A DNA stretch of 64,000 nt from Nonomuraea thailandensis. GTDB lineage: Bacteria; Actinomycetota; Actinomycetes; Streptosporangiales; Streptosporangiaceae. The stretch covers positions 12,235,501 through 12,299,500 of the forward strand of contig NZ_JAMZEB010000002.1 in the NCBI RefSeq assembly GCF_024172165.1. The letters are read 5' to 3'. Below, in pieces: positions 7,454 through 15,819 of this stretch. The translations under genes were made by a program, and so were the position numbers. The first letter of the stretch is position 1; each line of letters begins with the position of its first letter. Under the pieces are notes generated by a model. It searched no databases, had not been told where the DNA came from, and saw only the letters and a list, made by a program, of their open reading frames with translations.

Positions 7454-8347
7454 ATGTCGGCCGAAGAGCCCGATCTGCTCGGTACGTACCTCGAGCAGAT
7501 CGGAAAGACCCCCTTGCTCGCCGCCGCGGACGAAGTGGAGCTGGCCCGGCGGATCGAGGCAGGCCTGTACGCGGGCCATCTGATCGAGCGTGGTGAGGGC
7601 ACGCCAGAACTCGAACTCGTCGCGCTCGATGGCAAGCGCGCCAAGGACCTGCTGATCAGGTCCAACCTCCGGCTCGTGGTGTCCGCCGCCAGGCGGTACT
7701 CCTTCCGGGGGCTGCCGTTGCTCGACGTCATCCAGGAGGGCAATCTCGGGCTGATCAGGGCGGTGGAGAAGTTCGACTACACGCGTGGATACAAGTTCTC
7801 CACGTATGGGATGTGGTGGATCCGCCAGGCCATCGAGCGCGGCATCCACGACAAGAGCCGTACCGTGCGGCTGCCGATCCACGTCGCGGAGGAGCTGTCG
7901 CGGCTGATCAGGGTGGAGCGCCAGCTCGCCGCCGAGCTCGGCCACGAGCCCACCGACGCGGAGCTGGCCGAGGTGGCCGAGCGCTCGACCGGTCAGGTCG
8001 CGGCGTTACGCAAGCTCGGCCAGGACATGGTCAGCCTCGACATTCCCGTCGGTGAGCACGGCGAGGGCCGGATCGGCGACATGATCGCCGACGAGGACGG
8101 GCTGCAGGTGCAGGAGCTGACCGAGCGCCGGGCGCTCAGCGCGGAGCTGCGCCAGGTGGTCACGACCCTGCCGCCGCGGGAGGCGTTCGTGATCAGGCTC
8201 AGGTACGGGCTGACCGGAGAGGAGGTCCACACCTACACGGAGATCGCACAGTGTCTCGGCCTCACGAGGGAGCGCATCAGGCAGCTGGAGAAACAGGCGT
8301 TGAGACGGCTCAGGCAAGGGGGGCCGTTGCTGGCGTGGGCTTCCTGA
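7454..8347 (+). CDS. RNA polymerase sigma-70 family factor, group 2 (HrdB/SigB-like)
   Basis: A 297-residue sigma factor without the long region 1.1. Region 1.2 is DLLGTYLEQIG. Region 2 has SNLRLVVSAARRYSFRG, DVIQEGNLGLIRAVEKFDY and KFSTYGMWWIRQAIERG, i.e. the core-binding and -10 recognition helices. Regions 3 and 4 follow, with VRLPIHVAEEL and the region 4.2 helix-turn-helix TRERIRQLEKQALRRLR. Group 2 sigma factors direct stress or stationary-phase genes. Adjacency to the STAS gene suggests partner-switch control of this or another sigma factor, with an anti-sigma ATPase such as the one cut at the left edge. That link is inference. Confidence 0.9.
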   Translation: MSAEEPDLLGTYLEQIGKTPLLAAADEVELARRIEAGLYAGHLIERGEGTPELELVALDGKRAKDLLIRSNLRLVVSAARRYSFRGLPLLDVIQEGNLGLIRAVEKFDYTRGYKFSTYGMWWIRQAIERGIHDKSRTVRLPIHVAEELSRLIRVERQLAAELGHEPTDAELAEVAERSTGQVAALRKLGQDMVSLDIPVGEHGEGRIGDMIADEDGLQVQELTERRALSAELRQVVTTLPPREAFVIRLRYGLTGEEVHTYTEIAQCLGLTRERIRQLEKQALRRLRQGGPLLAWAS

Positions 8348-8506
8348 CCTGGCCGGGTTGCGGGCAGATAAGCCCGAAATAAAGGGATAACCGTTTCGTA
8401 TCGGATCATGCCCACCAAACCCGGTCGATCGGGATGCCTGGTAGTAGTCGGGACACGTATGTGTCGCTGCCAAGGGGGGAGCGACAGTCTCGACTATGGG
8501 GGCGAA

Positions 8507-8902
8507 ATGTTCAAAAGCCTTGCCGCCACGGCGTTAGTGGCGGCCGCCGCGACCACGCTCATGGCCGCGCCCGCCGAAGCCGCCACGTCCAGCGCGCAGC
8601 TCATCCGGACCAAGTCCTCCTGGGGTCACTGCGAGAACACGTGCCGCGTGAAGGTGCGGATCACGAACATCTCCCGCAAGAACCTCTTCAACGTCAAGCT
8701 CACCGTCACCCTCAAGGTGAACGGCCGCAAGGTCGGCTCGTGCTACGACAACGTGGGCCGCGTCAACGCGCGCAAGGTGCGCTACGCCGCCTGCACGGTG
8801 CGCACCGCGAAGCTGTCGGAGGCGTGGAACGACCACATCGACGGGTACGGGGACTTCCGCACCTACGCCAGGACGAGCGTGGCGTACAAGTACTACCGCT
8901 GA
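8507..8902 (+). CDS. Small secreted protein of unknown function
   Basis: A 131-residue protein with a clear Sec signal peptide (MFKSLAATALVAAAATTLMA, cleavage likely after APAEA). The mature part is basic and beta-rich, with VKVRITNISRKNLFNVKL and further alternating hydrophobic strands. It has four cysteines (HCENTC, GSCYD, AACTV) that could form two disulfides. I do not recognise a family. The start at 8507 is preferred because the signal peptide begins there. A strong hairpin terminator follows 11 bases after the stop. Confidence 0.7.
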   Translation: MFKSLAATALVAAAATTLMAAPAEAATSSAQLIRTKSSWGHCENTCRVKVRITNISRKNLFNVKLTVTLKVNGRKVGSCYDNVGRVNARKVRYAACTVRTAKLSEAWNDHIDGYGDFRTYARTSVAYKYYR

Positions 8903-8913
8903 CGTCGGCTGAA

Positions 8914-8934
8914 GGGGCCGGGACGCCCGGCCCC
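8914..8934. terminator. Bidirectional hairpin terminator
   Basis: GGGGCCGGG (8914-8922) and CCCGGCCCC (8926-8934) form a perfect 9-bp stem with a three-base loop. It lies between the convergent secreted-protein gene and the 28-codon gene, where it could end transcription from both sides. Confidence 0.7.
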
Positions 8935-8942
8935 TCCGGGGC

Positions 8943-9029
8943 TCACGCGGTGACGAGGAGTGCCACTCCGATCAGCACCACGACCGGGACGAGCCACATC
9001 ACGACCTCGCCGGCGAACTCCTTGTACAT
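8943..9029 (-). CDS. 28-residue single-helix membrane microprotein
   Basis: A short reading frame encodes MYKEFAGEVV followed by a single hydrophobic helix (MWLVPVVVLIGVALLVTA) and a stop. A good AAGGAG ribosome site lies nine bases upstream. The helix with a short acidic N-terminus is typical of conserved actinobacterial microproteins that sit in the membrane. The role is unknown. It lies between ilvD (upstream on the other side) and the hairpin at 8914-8934, which would be its terminator. Confidence 0.5.
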   Translation of the reverse strand: MYKEFAGEVVMWLVPVVVLIGVALLVTA

Positions 9030-9113
9030 CGCGTAAGTCTCCTTCGCATCAGGGGGCGGGGCAAACGTCCATGCGCAGCATAGCCGCCCCCGCCCGCTGC
9101 TCGATCCCCGGCC

Positions 9114-10763
9114 TCACACCGTCACGGCCCCGTCGGAGGCCGAGCCCACGGTCGTCACGTACTTGGCCAGCACGCCCCGCTCGACCGCCCGCTCGGGCCG
9201 CACCCACGCGGCCCGCCGCCCGGCCAGCTCCGCCTCGGGCACCAGCAGGTCGAGGGTGCCGGCCGCGCTGTCGATGCGCACCGTGTCGCCGTCGCGCACC
9301 AGCGCGATCGGCCCGCCGTGGTACGCCTCCGGCGCCACGTGCCCGATCACCAGCCCGTGCGAGACCCCGCTGAAGCGGCCGTCGGTGACCAGCGCCACGG
9401 AGGAGCCCAGGCCCCGGCCGACCAGCGGCCCGGTGATGGAGAGCATCTCGCGCATGCCGGGGCCGCCCGCCGGGCCCTCGTACCGGACCACGATGACGTC
9501 CCCGGCCACGATCCGGCCCTCCTGGATGGCGACGTAGCAGTCGCTCTCCGAGTCGAACACCTTCGCCGGCCCCTCGTGGCGGAAGTCCTCCTTGCCGCCC
9601 AGCTTGAGCACGCACCCGTCGGGTGCCAGCGAGCCGCGCAGGATGGCCAGCGCGCCACGCCGCTTGAACGGCTGCTCCGCGCTCGCCACCACCTGCTGCC
9701 CCGGCGTCTCCCGCGCGCCGGCGGCCACGTCGGCCAGCGAGCGGCCGTCGACCAGGGTGACGCTCTCGCGCAGCAGCCCCGCCTCCAGCAGGCGGCGCAC
9801 CACCAGCGAGGTCCCGCCGGCCCGCCACAGGTCCAGCGCGGTGGCGTCGCCGCCGCTCGGCTTGAGCCCGGTGATGATCGGGACCTGGCGGCAGACCTCG
9901 CCGATCCGGTCGATCTCCAGCGGCAGCCCGGCCTCGCGCGCGATGGCCAGCAGGTGCAGCACCGCGTTCGTGGAGCCGCCCATGGCCGCCACCGACACGA
10001 TCGCGTTGTGCAGGGCGTCCTCGGTGAGCACGCGCGAGGGGCGGGCGTCGTCGGCCAGCGCCCGCAGGGCGAGCTCGCCGGCCCGGCGGGCCGCGGCGTT
10101 CTTCTCCTCGGCCACCGCGGGGATGTCGCCGAGGCCGAACGGCGCCAGGCCCAGGAACTCGGCGACCGTGCCCATGGTGTTGGCGGTGTACTGCGCGGCG
10201 CAGGTGCCGGCGCCCGGGCAGGCGTGCCGGGCCAGGTCGTCGAGGTCGGCCTGGTCCATGCGGCCGACCTCGCGCTCGCCGAGCGCCTCCCACATGTCCT
10301 GGATGGTCACGTCACGGCCGCGCCAGCGGCCCGGCATCATGCTGCCGCTGTAGAGGACCACCGACGGCACGTCGAGGCGGGCCAGCGCCATGATGGCCGC
10401 CGGCACGGTCTTGTCGCAGCCGACGATCGCCACCAGCGCGTCGAACTGGTGGGCCCGGCCCATCAGCTCGATCGAGTCGGCGATGACCTCCCGGCTGATC
10501 AGCGAGGTGCGCATGCCGGGCGTGTGCATGGTGAGGTTGTCGGAGACCGCGATGGTGTTGAACTCCATCGGCAGCCCGCCGGCCGCCCGCACCCCCTCGG
10601 CCACCTCGGCGGCCAGCTCGCGGTGGGTCAGGTTGCACGGCATGGTGCCGGTCCAGGTGGAGGCGATGCCGACCACGGGCCGGCGCATCTCCTCCTCCGA
10701 CATGCCCATGGCGTACAGGTGGGAGCGGGCCGGTGCGCGGTCGGGATCGTCGGCGATGCTCAA
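9114..10763 (-). CDS. ilvD: Dihydroxy-acid dehydratase (IlvD/Edd family)
   Basis: A 549-residue enzyme converting 2,3-dihydroxy-3-methyl-acids to 2-oxo-acids in valine and isoleucine synthesis. Cys43 (MPCN), Cys116 (GCDKT) and Cys188 (GAGTC) match the three ligands of the [2Fe-2S] type. VTDGRFSG and GHVAPEA are conserved C-terminal segments. I place the start at TTG 10763, six bases after a perfect GGAGGA; an upstream in-frame TTG at 10799 lacks such a site. Sugar-acid dehydratases (Edd, xylonate) share these motifs, so the substrate is likely but not certain. The 54 bases downstream hold nothing obvious. Confidence 0.85.
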   Translation of the reverse strand: MSIADDPDRAPARSHLYAMGMSEEEMRRPVVGIASTWTGTMPCNLTHRELAAEVAEGVRAAGGLPMEFNTIAVSDNLTMHTPGMRTSLISREVIADSIELMGRAHQFDALVAIVGCDKTVPAAIMALARLDVPSVVLYSGSMMPGRWRGRDVTIQDMWEALGEREVGRMDQADLDDLARHACPGAGTCAAQYTANTMGTVAEFLGLAPFGLGDIPAVAEEKNAAARRAGELALRALADDARPSRVLTEDALHNAIVSVAAMGGSTNAVLHLLAIAREAGLPLEIDRIGEVCRQVPIITGLKPSGGDATALDLWRAGGTSLVVRRLLEAGLLRESVTLVDGRSLADVAAGARETPGQQVVASAEQPFKRRGALAILRGSLAPDGCVLKLGGKEDFRHEGPAKVFDSESDCYVAIQEGRIVAGDVIVVRYEGPAGGPGMREMLSITGPLVGRGLGSSVALVTDGRFSGVSHGLVIGHVAPEAYHGGPIALVRDGDTVRIDSAAGTLDLLVPEAELAGRRAAWVRPERAVERGVLAKYVTTVGSASDGAVTV

Positions 10764-10839
10764 GAGGATTCCTCCGATGTACGGGTTGCGGCACCTCAAT
10801 GATCCAATGTCCGGATCCGGTGTCGCCTCCCGGCCCCCC

Positions 10840-12060
10840 TCACTGCTCGCGCAGGCCCCAGGGTGAGCCGTACTCGACCAGCAGATCCAGGAACGGGCGC
10901 GGCTCGAACGCCTCGGGCCCCAGCACGCCCGTGCCCTCCCAGACCCCGCCGGCCAGCAGCTCCAGCGCGATCACCGGGTTGACCGCGGTCTGCCACACCA
11001 CGGCCTGCGAGCCGTACTCGCGCATCGACCACTGGTTGTCCACCACGTGGTAGAGGTACACCTCGCGGGCCCGGCCGTCCTTGACGCCCTTGACCCAGGT
11101 GCCGGCGCACGTCTTGCCGTGCATGCGCTCGCCCAGCTCGGCCGGGTCGGGCAGCACGGCGGCGACCACGTCGCGCGGCGACACCCTGGCGGTGCCCTCG
11201 TCGGTCCTGACCGCGACCGGCTCGGTGCGGTCCACGCCCAGCGCGTGCAGGGTCTTCAGGGTGCCGATGAACTCCTCGCCCAGCCCGTACTTGAACGTCA
11301 CCCGCTGGGCCGGGATCCACCTGGGCACCAGCACGACCTCTTCGTGCTCGACGTTCACGCACTCCACGGGGCCGATCCCGTCGGGGAAGTCGAAGATCTC
11401 GGGCTCGCTGAACGGCTCGGTGGTGTACCAGCCGCGGCCCCTCTCGTAGATGAGGGGCGGGTTGAGGCACTCCTCGATCGTGGTCCAGATGGAGAAGGAG
11501 GGGGCGAAGTCGTAGCCGTCCACGGTCAGGTTCGCGCCGTCCCTGATGCCGATCTCCTCGATCTCGTCGAAGAGCTCGTCGGCGGCGTACCGGGCGAAGA
11601 CGTCGGCCAGGCCGGGCTCGACGCCCATGCCGACCAGCGCCAGCCTGCCCCGGGCGGCCCACTCGGCCGCGCGGGCGAACTGCTCGTCGCCCAGCTTGAC
11701 GCCGACCTCCTGGTACGGGCGGTCGGGGTGCGGCTTGGACATCGACATGGCCATGTCGAGGTAGTGCACGTCCGCCGCGAGGGCGGCCTCGAACAGCGGC
11801 AGCACGAAACGGGGGTCGGTGGCGTTGAGCAGCACGTCGCAGCGGTGCTCGGCCAGCAGCGCGGTCACGGCGCCGGTGTCGGCGGCGTCGATCCTGGCGG
11901 GGGTGAACCTGGCGGCCTCGTCGCCGAGCGCGGCGACGGCGGCCTTGGCCCGGGGGAGGTCGTAGTCGGCGACCACCATGTGGTCGAAGAAATGTCGGCG
12001 GGCGGCGATCCGCGTGATGGCGGTTCCCACACCGCCTGCTCCTACGAGAAGGATACGCAT
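10840..12060 (-). CDS. Saccharopine dehydrogenase-family oxidoreductase
   Basis: A 406-residue protein. The N-terminal Rossmann motif GAGGVGTAITRIAA is followed by VVADYDLPRAKAAV, as in saccharopine dehydrogenases and carboxynorspermidine dehydrogenases. HYLDMAMSM and GMGVEPGLADVFARYA are further family segments. The reaction is probably NAD(P)-linked on an amino-acid-derived imine, in lysine or polyamine metabolism; the substrate cannot be fixed. The start at 12060 fits the Rossmann fold and an AGGGG site; the longer reading frame upstream is not coding. It diverges from a TetR gene across a 100-bp gap containing a near-perfect palindrome. Confidence 0.8.
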   Translation of the reverse strand: MRILLVGAGGVGTAITRIAARRHFFDHMVVADYDLPRAKAAVAALGDEAARFTPARIDAADTGAVTALLAEHRCDVLLNATDPRFVLPLFEAALAADVHYLDMAMSMSKPHPDRPYQEVGVKLGDEQFARAAEWAARGRLALVGMGVEPGLADVFARYAADELFDEIEEIGIRDGANLTVDGYDFAPSFSIWTTIEECLNPPLIYERGRGWYTTEPFSEPEIFDFPDGIGPVECVNVEHEEVVLVPRWIPAQRVTFKYGLGEEFIGTLKTLHALGVDRTEPVAVRTDEGTARVSPRDVVAAVLPDPAELGERMHGKTCAGTWVKGVKDGRAREVYLYHVVDNQWSMREYGSQAVVWQTAVNPVIALELLAGGVWEGTGVLGPEAFEPRPFLDLLVEYGSPWGLREQ

Positions 12061-12126
12061 GACGATAGATCCCCTTTTATGGCTTTTTTGGGGGGTGTGT
12101 CCTACATCAAACGCGCGTAGGGTCAT

Positions 12127-12143
12127 CAACGTCAATGGCGTTG
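12127..12143. promoter_or_regulatory. Candidate TetR operator
   Basis: CAACGTCAATGGCGTTG is a 17-bp palindrome with a single mismatched pair (T/G) around a central A. It lies 18 bases before the TetR start and 67 bases before the divergent dehydrogenase start. That position suits autorepression together with control of the neighbour. Confidence 0.5.
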
Positions 12144-12160
12144 GCATAAGGAGGCCTTCC

Positions 12161-12859
12161 ATGGCCAAGCGGGTGGTGCCGGAAGCGGCACGCCGGCGGC
12201 GGCGTCCCACCAAACAGGGGCAGGTGCTCACCCACGCGCTCATCGTGGAGACCGCGCTGCGCATGCTGAGCGAGCACGGGGCCGCCGGGCTCACCGCCCG
12301 CCGGCTGGGCCTGGCGCTCGGCGCCGACGCCAGCACCGTCTACCGGTACTTCCGCGGCATGGACGATCTGCTCCTGGCCATCGCGGACGAGCTGTTCGGC
12401 CGCGCCATGGCCTCCTTCCGGCCCACCGGCGACTGGCGGGCCGACCTGCGCGAGCTGGGCACCCGCATCCACAACGCCTACCTGGCGCACCCGCAGGCCG
12501 CCGTGCTGACCGCCAGCCGCGTCACCGGCCGGCCCAACGAGGTGGCCAGCGACGAGACGATCATCGGGATCCTGCGCGGCGCCGGGTTCGCGGACCGGGA
12601 CGCCGTGCGGATCTACCACGCGTTCATCGACCAGAGCCTGGCCTTCGCCATCCTCGACGCCGCCACCCTCGCCCTGCCGAAGGCGGCCAGGGAGGCCGAC
12701 GAGGAGGTGTGGCGCGACACGTACGCGCGGTTGCCGGCCAGCACCCACCCCAACATCGCCGCCACCGCGCCGCTGCTGGTCGCCAGGATGAACGACAGCG
12801 CCTACCCGACGGCGCTCGATCTGCTGCTCGCCAGCGCGGCGGCCCAGCTCGCGGGGTAG
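12161..12859 (+). CDS. TetR/AcrR family transcriptional regulator
   Basis: A 232-residue regulator. The N-terminal helix-turn-helix is ALIVETALRMLSEHGAAGLT, then ARRLGLALGADASTVYRYF with the typical recognition helix. The C-terminal ligand domain is helical (residues about 85-225) and matches the TetR_C class seen with drug or metabolite sensors. A strong AAGGAGG lies six bases before ATG 12161. The palindrome at 12127-12143 is the likely operator. The basic N-terminal tail (ARRRRRPTKQGQ) would contact the minor groove. The glycosylase gene starts 10 bases after its stop, possibly by read-through. Confidence 0.85.
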   Translation: MAKRVVPEAARRRRRPTKQGQVLTHALIVETALRMLSEHGAAGLTARRLGLALGADASTVYRYFRGMDDLLLAIADELFGRAMASFRPTGDWRADLRELGTRIHNAYLAHPQAAVLTASRVTGRPNEVASDETIIGILRGAGFADRDAVRIYHAFIDQSLAFAILDAATLALPKAAREADEEVWRDTYARLPASTHPNIAATAPLLVARMNDSAYPTALDLLLASAAAQLAG

Positions 12860-12869
12860 GGCTCCGGGT

Positions 12870-13619
12870 ATGCCGGAAGGCCATCTGATCCACCGCCACG
12901 CCCGCGAGCAGCACGCGGCCCTGGCCGGCCACGTCGTGCGCGCCGCCGGCCCGCAGGGGCGCTTCGACGCCCGGCCCTACGACGGGCGGGCGCTGGCCGG
13001 GGTCGAGGCGGTCGGCAAGCACCTGCTCTACCACTTCGAGGGCGGCCTTCCGGCGATCCACGTGCACCTGGGCATGCGGGGGATCTTCCTGCGGTACGAC
13101 GACCCGGCGGCAGAGCCCCGGCGCGGCACCCGGCTGCGGCTGGCCACGGGGGAGGTGGCGTACGACCTCATCGCCCCCTCCCGGTGCGAGCCCCTCGACG
13201 CGGCCGGCGTCGGCGCGCTGTTCGTCTCGCTCGGGCCCGACCCGCTGCGCGAGGACGCGTCCGCGCCCGAGGCGGTGCGGCGGCTGACCGGGTTCCGGGG
13301 GCCGGTCGGGGCCGGGGTGCTCGACCAGGGGGTGTGGGCGGGCATCGGGAACGCCTGGCGGGCCGAGCTGCTCTTCCTCCTCGGGCTGCATCCCGGCACG
13401 CGCGGCCTCGACGCGGAGACGGCGCTGCGGCTGTGGGAGGCGGCGGTCACGTACCTCGCCCTGGGCAGGGACGCGGGGCAGGTGGTCAGCGACCCGGCCG
13501 CGCCCGACGAGCGCTGGGTCTACAAGCGCGAGCACTGCCGGCGCTGCGGCACGCCCGTGGAGACCTGGCAGCTCGCCTCCAGGACCGCGTACGCCTGCCC
13601 ACTCGACCAGCCCAGGTAG
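12870..13619 (+). CDS. Fpg/Nei-family DNA glycosylase (endonuclease VIII-like)
   Basis: A 249-residue base-excision repair enzyme. It starts MPEGH, with Pro2 as catalytic nucleophile and Glu3; the PEGH form points to Nei rather than Fpg (PELP). It contains the helix-two-turns-helix region (GVLDQGVWAGIGNAWRAELL) with the conserved Asn. The C-terminal zinc finger has C223, C226 and C243, but the fourth ligand position is Asp246 (CPLD instead of CxxC). It would remove oxidised pyrimidines and nick the strand. It sits 13 bases before the SPL-like gene, an apparent DNA-repair pair. Confidence 0.85.
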   Translation: MPEGHLIHRHAREQHAALAGHVVRAAGPQGRFDARPYDGRALAGVEAVGKHLLYHFEGGLPAIHVHLGMRGIFLRYDDPAAEPRRGTRLRLATGEVAYDLIAPSRCEPLDAAGVGALFVSLGPDPLREDASAPEAVRRLTGFRGPVGAGVLDQGVWAGIGNAWRAELLFLLGLHPGTRGLDAETALRLWEAAVTYLALGRDAGQVVSDPAAPDERWVYKREHCRRCGTPVETWQLASRTAYACPLDQPR

Positions 13620-13632
13620 CCTGAGCAGTGAC

Positions 13633-14706
13633 ATGGCCACCACGATCCGTAACCCGCTCCTGGACATCCGGCGCATCTACGTCGAGCCCGCCGCCGCCGA
13701 GCTGCCGCGCGGCCGGGAGATCCTGGCCCGCTTCCCCGGCGCCGAGCGTGTCGAGGTCGAGAGCCACCACCGCATCCCCGAGCTCTACGGCGATGAGGCG
13801 AACGTGGCCCGCTGGGTCCGCATCAAGACCGAGGCCCTCGTGCTCGGGGTCAAGAAGTCGCTGACCGCGCGCCCCAACGGCCGCTCCGCCCACTTCATCG
13901 CCCCCTCCACGGCCAACGGCTGCGCGATGGCCTGCGCCTACTGCTACGTGCCGCGCCGCAAGGGCTACAGCAACCCGATCACGGTCTTCGCCAACATCGA
14001 GCAGATCCTCGGGTACGTCGAGCGGCACGCCGGCCGGCAGGGCGTCATGGCCGAGGCCGGCCAGATCGACCCGCACGCCTGGGTCTACGACATCGGCGAG
14101 AACTCCGACTGCTCGCTCGACGCCACGGTGTCCGACAACGTGCGTGACCTGGTGGAGCTGTTCGGCCGGCTGCCCAACGCCAAGGCCAGCTTCGCCACCA
14201 AGCACGTCAACCGCGACCTGCTCGGCTGGGAGCCCAGAGGCCGCACCAGAGTGCGGTTCAGCCTCATGCCGGCGGCCGACTCCAAGCTGCTCGACATCCG
14301 CACCTCGCCCATCGCCGACCGCATCGCGGCGATCGACGACTTCGTGGCGGCCGGCTACGAGGTGCACGTCAACTTCAGCCCGGTCGTCGTACGGGACGGG
14401 TGGCTGGAGGACTGGGCGGAGCTGTTCGAACAGCTCGACGACGCCCTGGGCGCCGAGGCCCGCGCGCAGCTCGCCGCCGAGGTGATCTTCCTGACCCACA
14501 ACGACCGGCTGCACCAGGTCAACCTCGGCTGGCATCCCAAGGCCGAGGAGGTGCTGTGGCGGCCCGAGCTGCAGCAGGCCAAGCGGTCGGAGACGGGCGG
14601 CTGGAACGTGCGCTACCGCAACGGGCACAAGGGGCGTTACGTCGCGGCGCTCACCGGCCTGATCGAGGAGCGGCTGCCGTACTGCCGCATCCGGTACGCC
14701 TTCTAG
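13633..14706 (+). CDS. Spore photoproduct lyase-family radical SAM protein
   Basis: A 357-residue radical SAM enzyme. The CxxxCxxC cluster motif is C97-C101-C104 (GCAMACAYCYVP). Cys160 in ENSDCSLD lines up with the hydrogen-donor Cys of Bacillus SplB (C141). Substrate-binding segments such as FATKHVN and RFSLMP are also SPL-like. Bacillus SPL reverts the thymine dimer formed in UV-irradiated spore DNA; actinomycete homologues are widespread and their lesion is less clear. The gene follows the Nei-like glycosylase closely. Its stop codon overlaps the convergent gene's stop in the sequence CTAG. Confidence 0.85.
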   Translation: MATTIRNPLLDIRRIYVEPAAAELPRGREILARFPGAERVEVESHHRIPELYGDEANVARWVRIKTEALVLGVKKSLTARPNGRSAHFIAPSTANGCAMACAYCYVPRRKGYSNPITVFANIEQILGYVERHAGRQGVMAEAGQIDPHAWVYDIGENSDCSLDATVSDNVRDLVELFGRLPNAKASFATKHVNRDLLGWEPRGRTRVRFSLMPAADSKLLDIRTSPIADRIAAIDDFVAAGYEVHVNFSPVVVRDGWLEDWAELFEQLDDALGAEARAQLAAEVIFLTHNDRLHQVNLGWHPKAEEVLWRPELQQAKRSETGGWNVRYRNGHKGRYVAALTGLIEERLPYCRIRYAF

Positions 14707-15722
14707 CGGCCACGCGCCAGGCGCTTGTTCAGCGAGGCCAGGGAGTCGTCGGCCATGAGAGCGGGCAGGCGGGGCGCGTCCTGGTCGATCTGGCGCAGCA
14801 CGGCGGGGTGGCCGCCCTGGTGGCGGGTCCAGGCGCGGACGACCTCGGGCATGGCCGCGATCGCCGCCTCCGAGAGGATCGCCTCCCTGGGCAGCCACCG
14901 CGTCAGGAACTGCGCGGCCCTGGCCGGGCTCCACCACAGCGGGTGGTCCCCGACGAACTCGACCAGCTTCCCGAACGCCTCCTGGGCGCCGGGGACGTCG
15001 GGCAGCGTGTCCAGAGTGATCTCGGACGCGGTGTCACGCGTGCGACCGGGCACATCACCGTCCGCGGGCTCGGCTGTTCGGCTCGGCGTCGTGTCGCGGG
15101 TGCGGGTGAGGGCGGTGCGGGCACGGGTGAGCGCGAACGGGCGCACGGCCGGCAGCGTGTCGGCGACCTGCGCCCCCATGACGCGGTCGGTCAGCTCGAA
15201 GGCGTCCAGGATGCGCGCCGCCACGCTCTCGGGCGGCGTCGGCCGCAGGTCCAGCTCGTCGAGGAACTTCGCCTCCTCGACCACCGCGTCGACGGCCAGG
15301 CCGCCGCTGGGCTGGTCGATGCCGACGACGAGGACGTGCGGCTCCTTGCCGTTGTCGTAGCGGAAGGACAGGGCCGCCAGGACCTGCTCGCCATAGGGGT
15401 CGGCCTTGCCGTACCAGCCGCCGTCGCAGGTCACCGCGCCCATGCGGCGCACCCACCCGGGCAGGCTGTCGATCACCGCGCTCCCGGCCGCCGCGTACGG
15501 GTTGTCCGCCCCCCGATCGTTGACCGCCGCCAGGGCGGCCTGGGCGAGGCGTGCCTCCTGGCCGCCGTCCTCCGCCGATCGCCGCAGGAACTCCTCCGCC
15601 TGCTCCGACGCCTCCAGCTCGGCCGTGAGCCGGGCGGCCCAGAGCTCGGTGCGCAGCGGGGAACGCCATCTGAGCAGGTCGCGGGCCTGAGTGATCGCCG
15701 TCTCGAACGCAGTCGTGCTCAC
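14703..15722 (-). CDS. Conserved hypothetical protein, apparently leaderless
   Basis: A 339-residue soluble protein I cannot assign. It is mostly helical (AFETAITQARDLLRWRSPLR at the start) with a mixed central part (VTCDGGWYGKADPYGEQVLA, PHVLVVGIDQPSGG) and a variable Arg/Thr-rich linker near residues 220-250. It has no signal peptide or membrane segment. GTG 15722 was chosen because a -10 box lies exactly six bases before it, as in leaderless genes; a longer frame from 15788 is less likely. Its end overlaps the SPL-like gene by the four bases CTAG. Confidence 0.6.
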   Translation of the reverse strand: MSTTAFETAITQARDLLRWRSPLRTELWAARLTAELEASEQAEEFLRRSAEDGGQEARLAQAALAAVNDRGADNPYAAAGSAVIDSLPGWVRRMGAVTCDGGWYGKADPYGEQVLAALSFRYDNGKEPHVLVVGIDQPSGGLAVDAVVEEAKFLDELDLRPTPPESVAARILDAFELTDRVMGAQVADTLPAVRPFALTRARTALTRTRDTTPSRTAEPADGDVPGRTRDTASEITLDTLPDVPGAQEAFGKLVEFVGDHPLWWSPARAAQFLTRWLPREAILSEAAIAAMPEVVRAWTRHQGGHPAVLRQIDQDAPRLPALMADDSLASLNKRLARGR

Positions 15723-15728
15723 CCTTAG

Positions 15729-15734
15729 ACCGTA
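15729..15734 (-). promoter_or_regulatory. -10 box of a leaderless transcript
   Basis: TACGGT on the minus strand lies six bases before GTG 15722, placing the start of transcription at the first base of the start codon. The only purine run is an AAGG directly touching the GTG, too close to act as a ribosome site, which agrees with leaderless translation. Confidence 0.5.
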
Positions 15735-15819
15735 TCGTCGCGGCGCACCGGCACAGTCCGTCACCCGTACCGGGGGGCGCGCCGTCACCCGTACCGTTGC
15801 GACCTGCCGGCGGCGGCCC

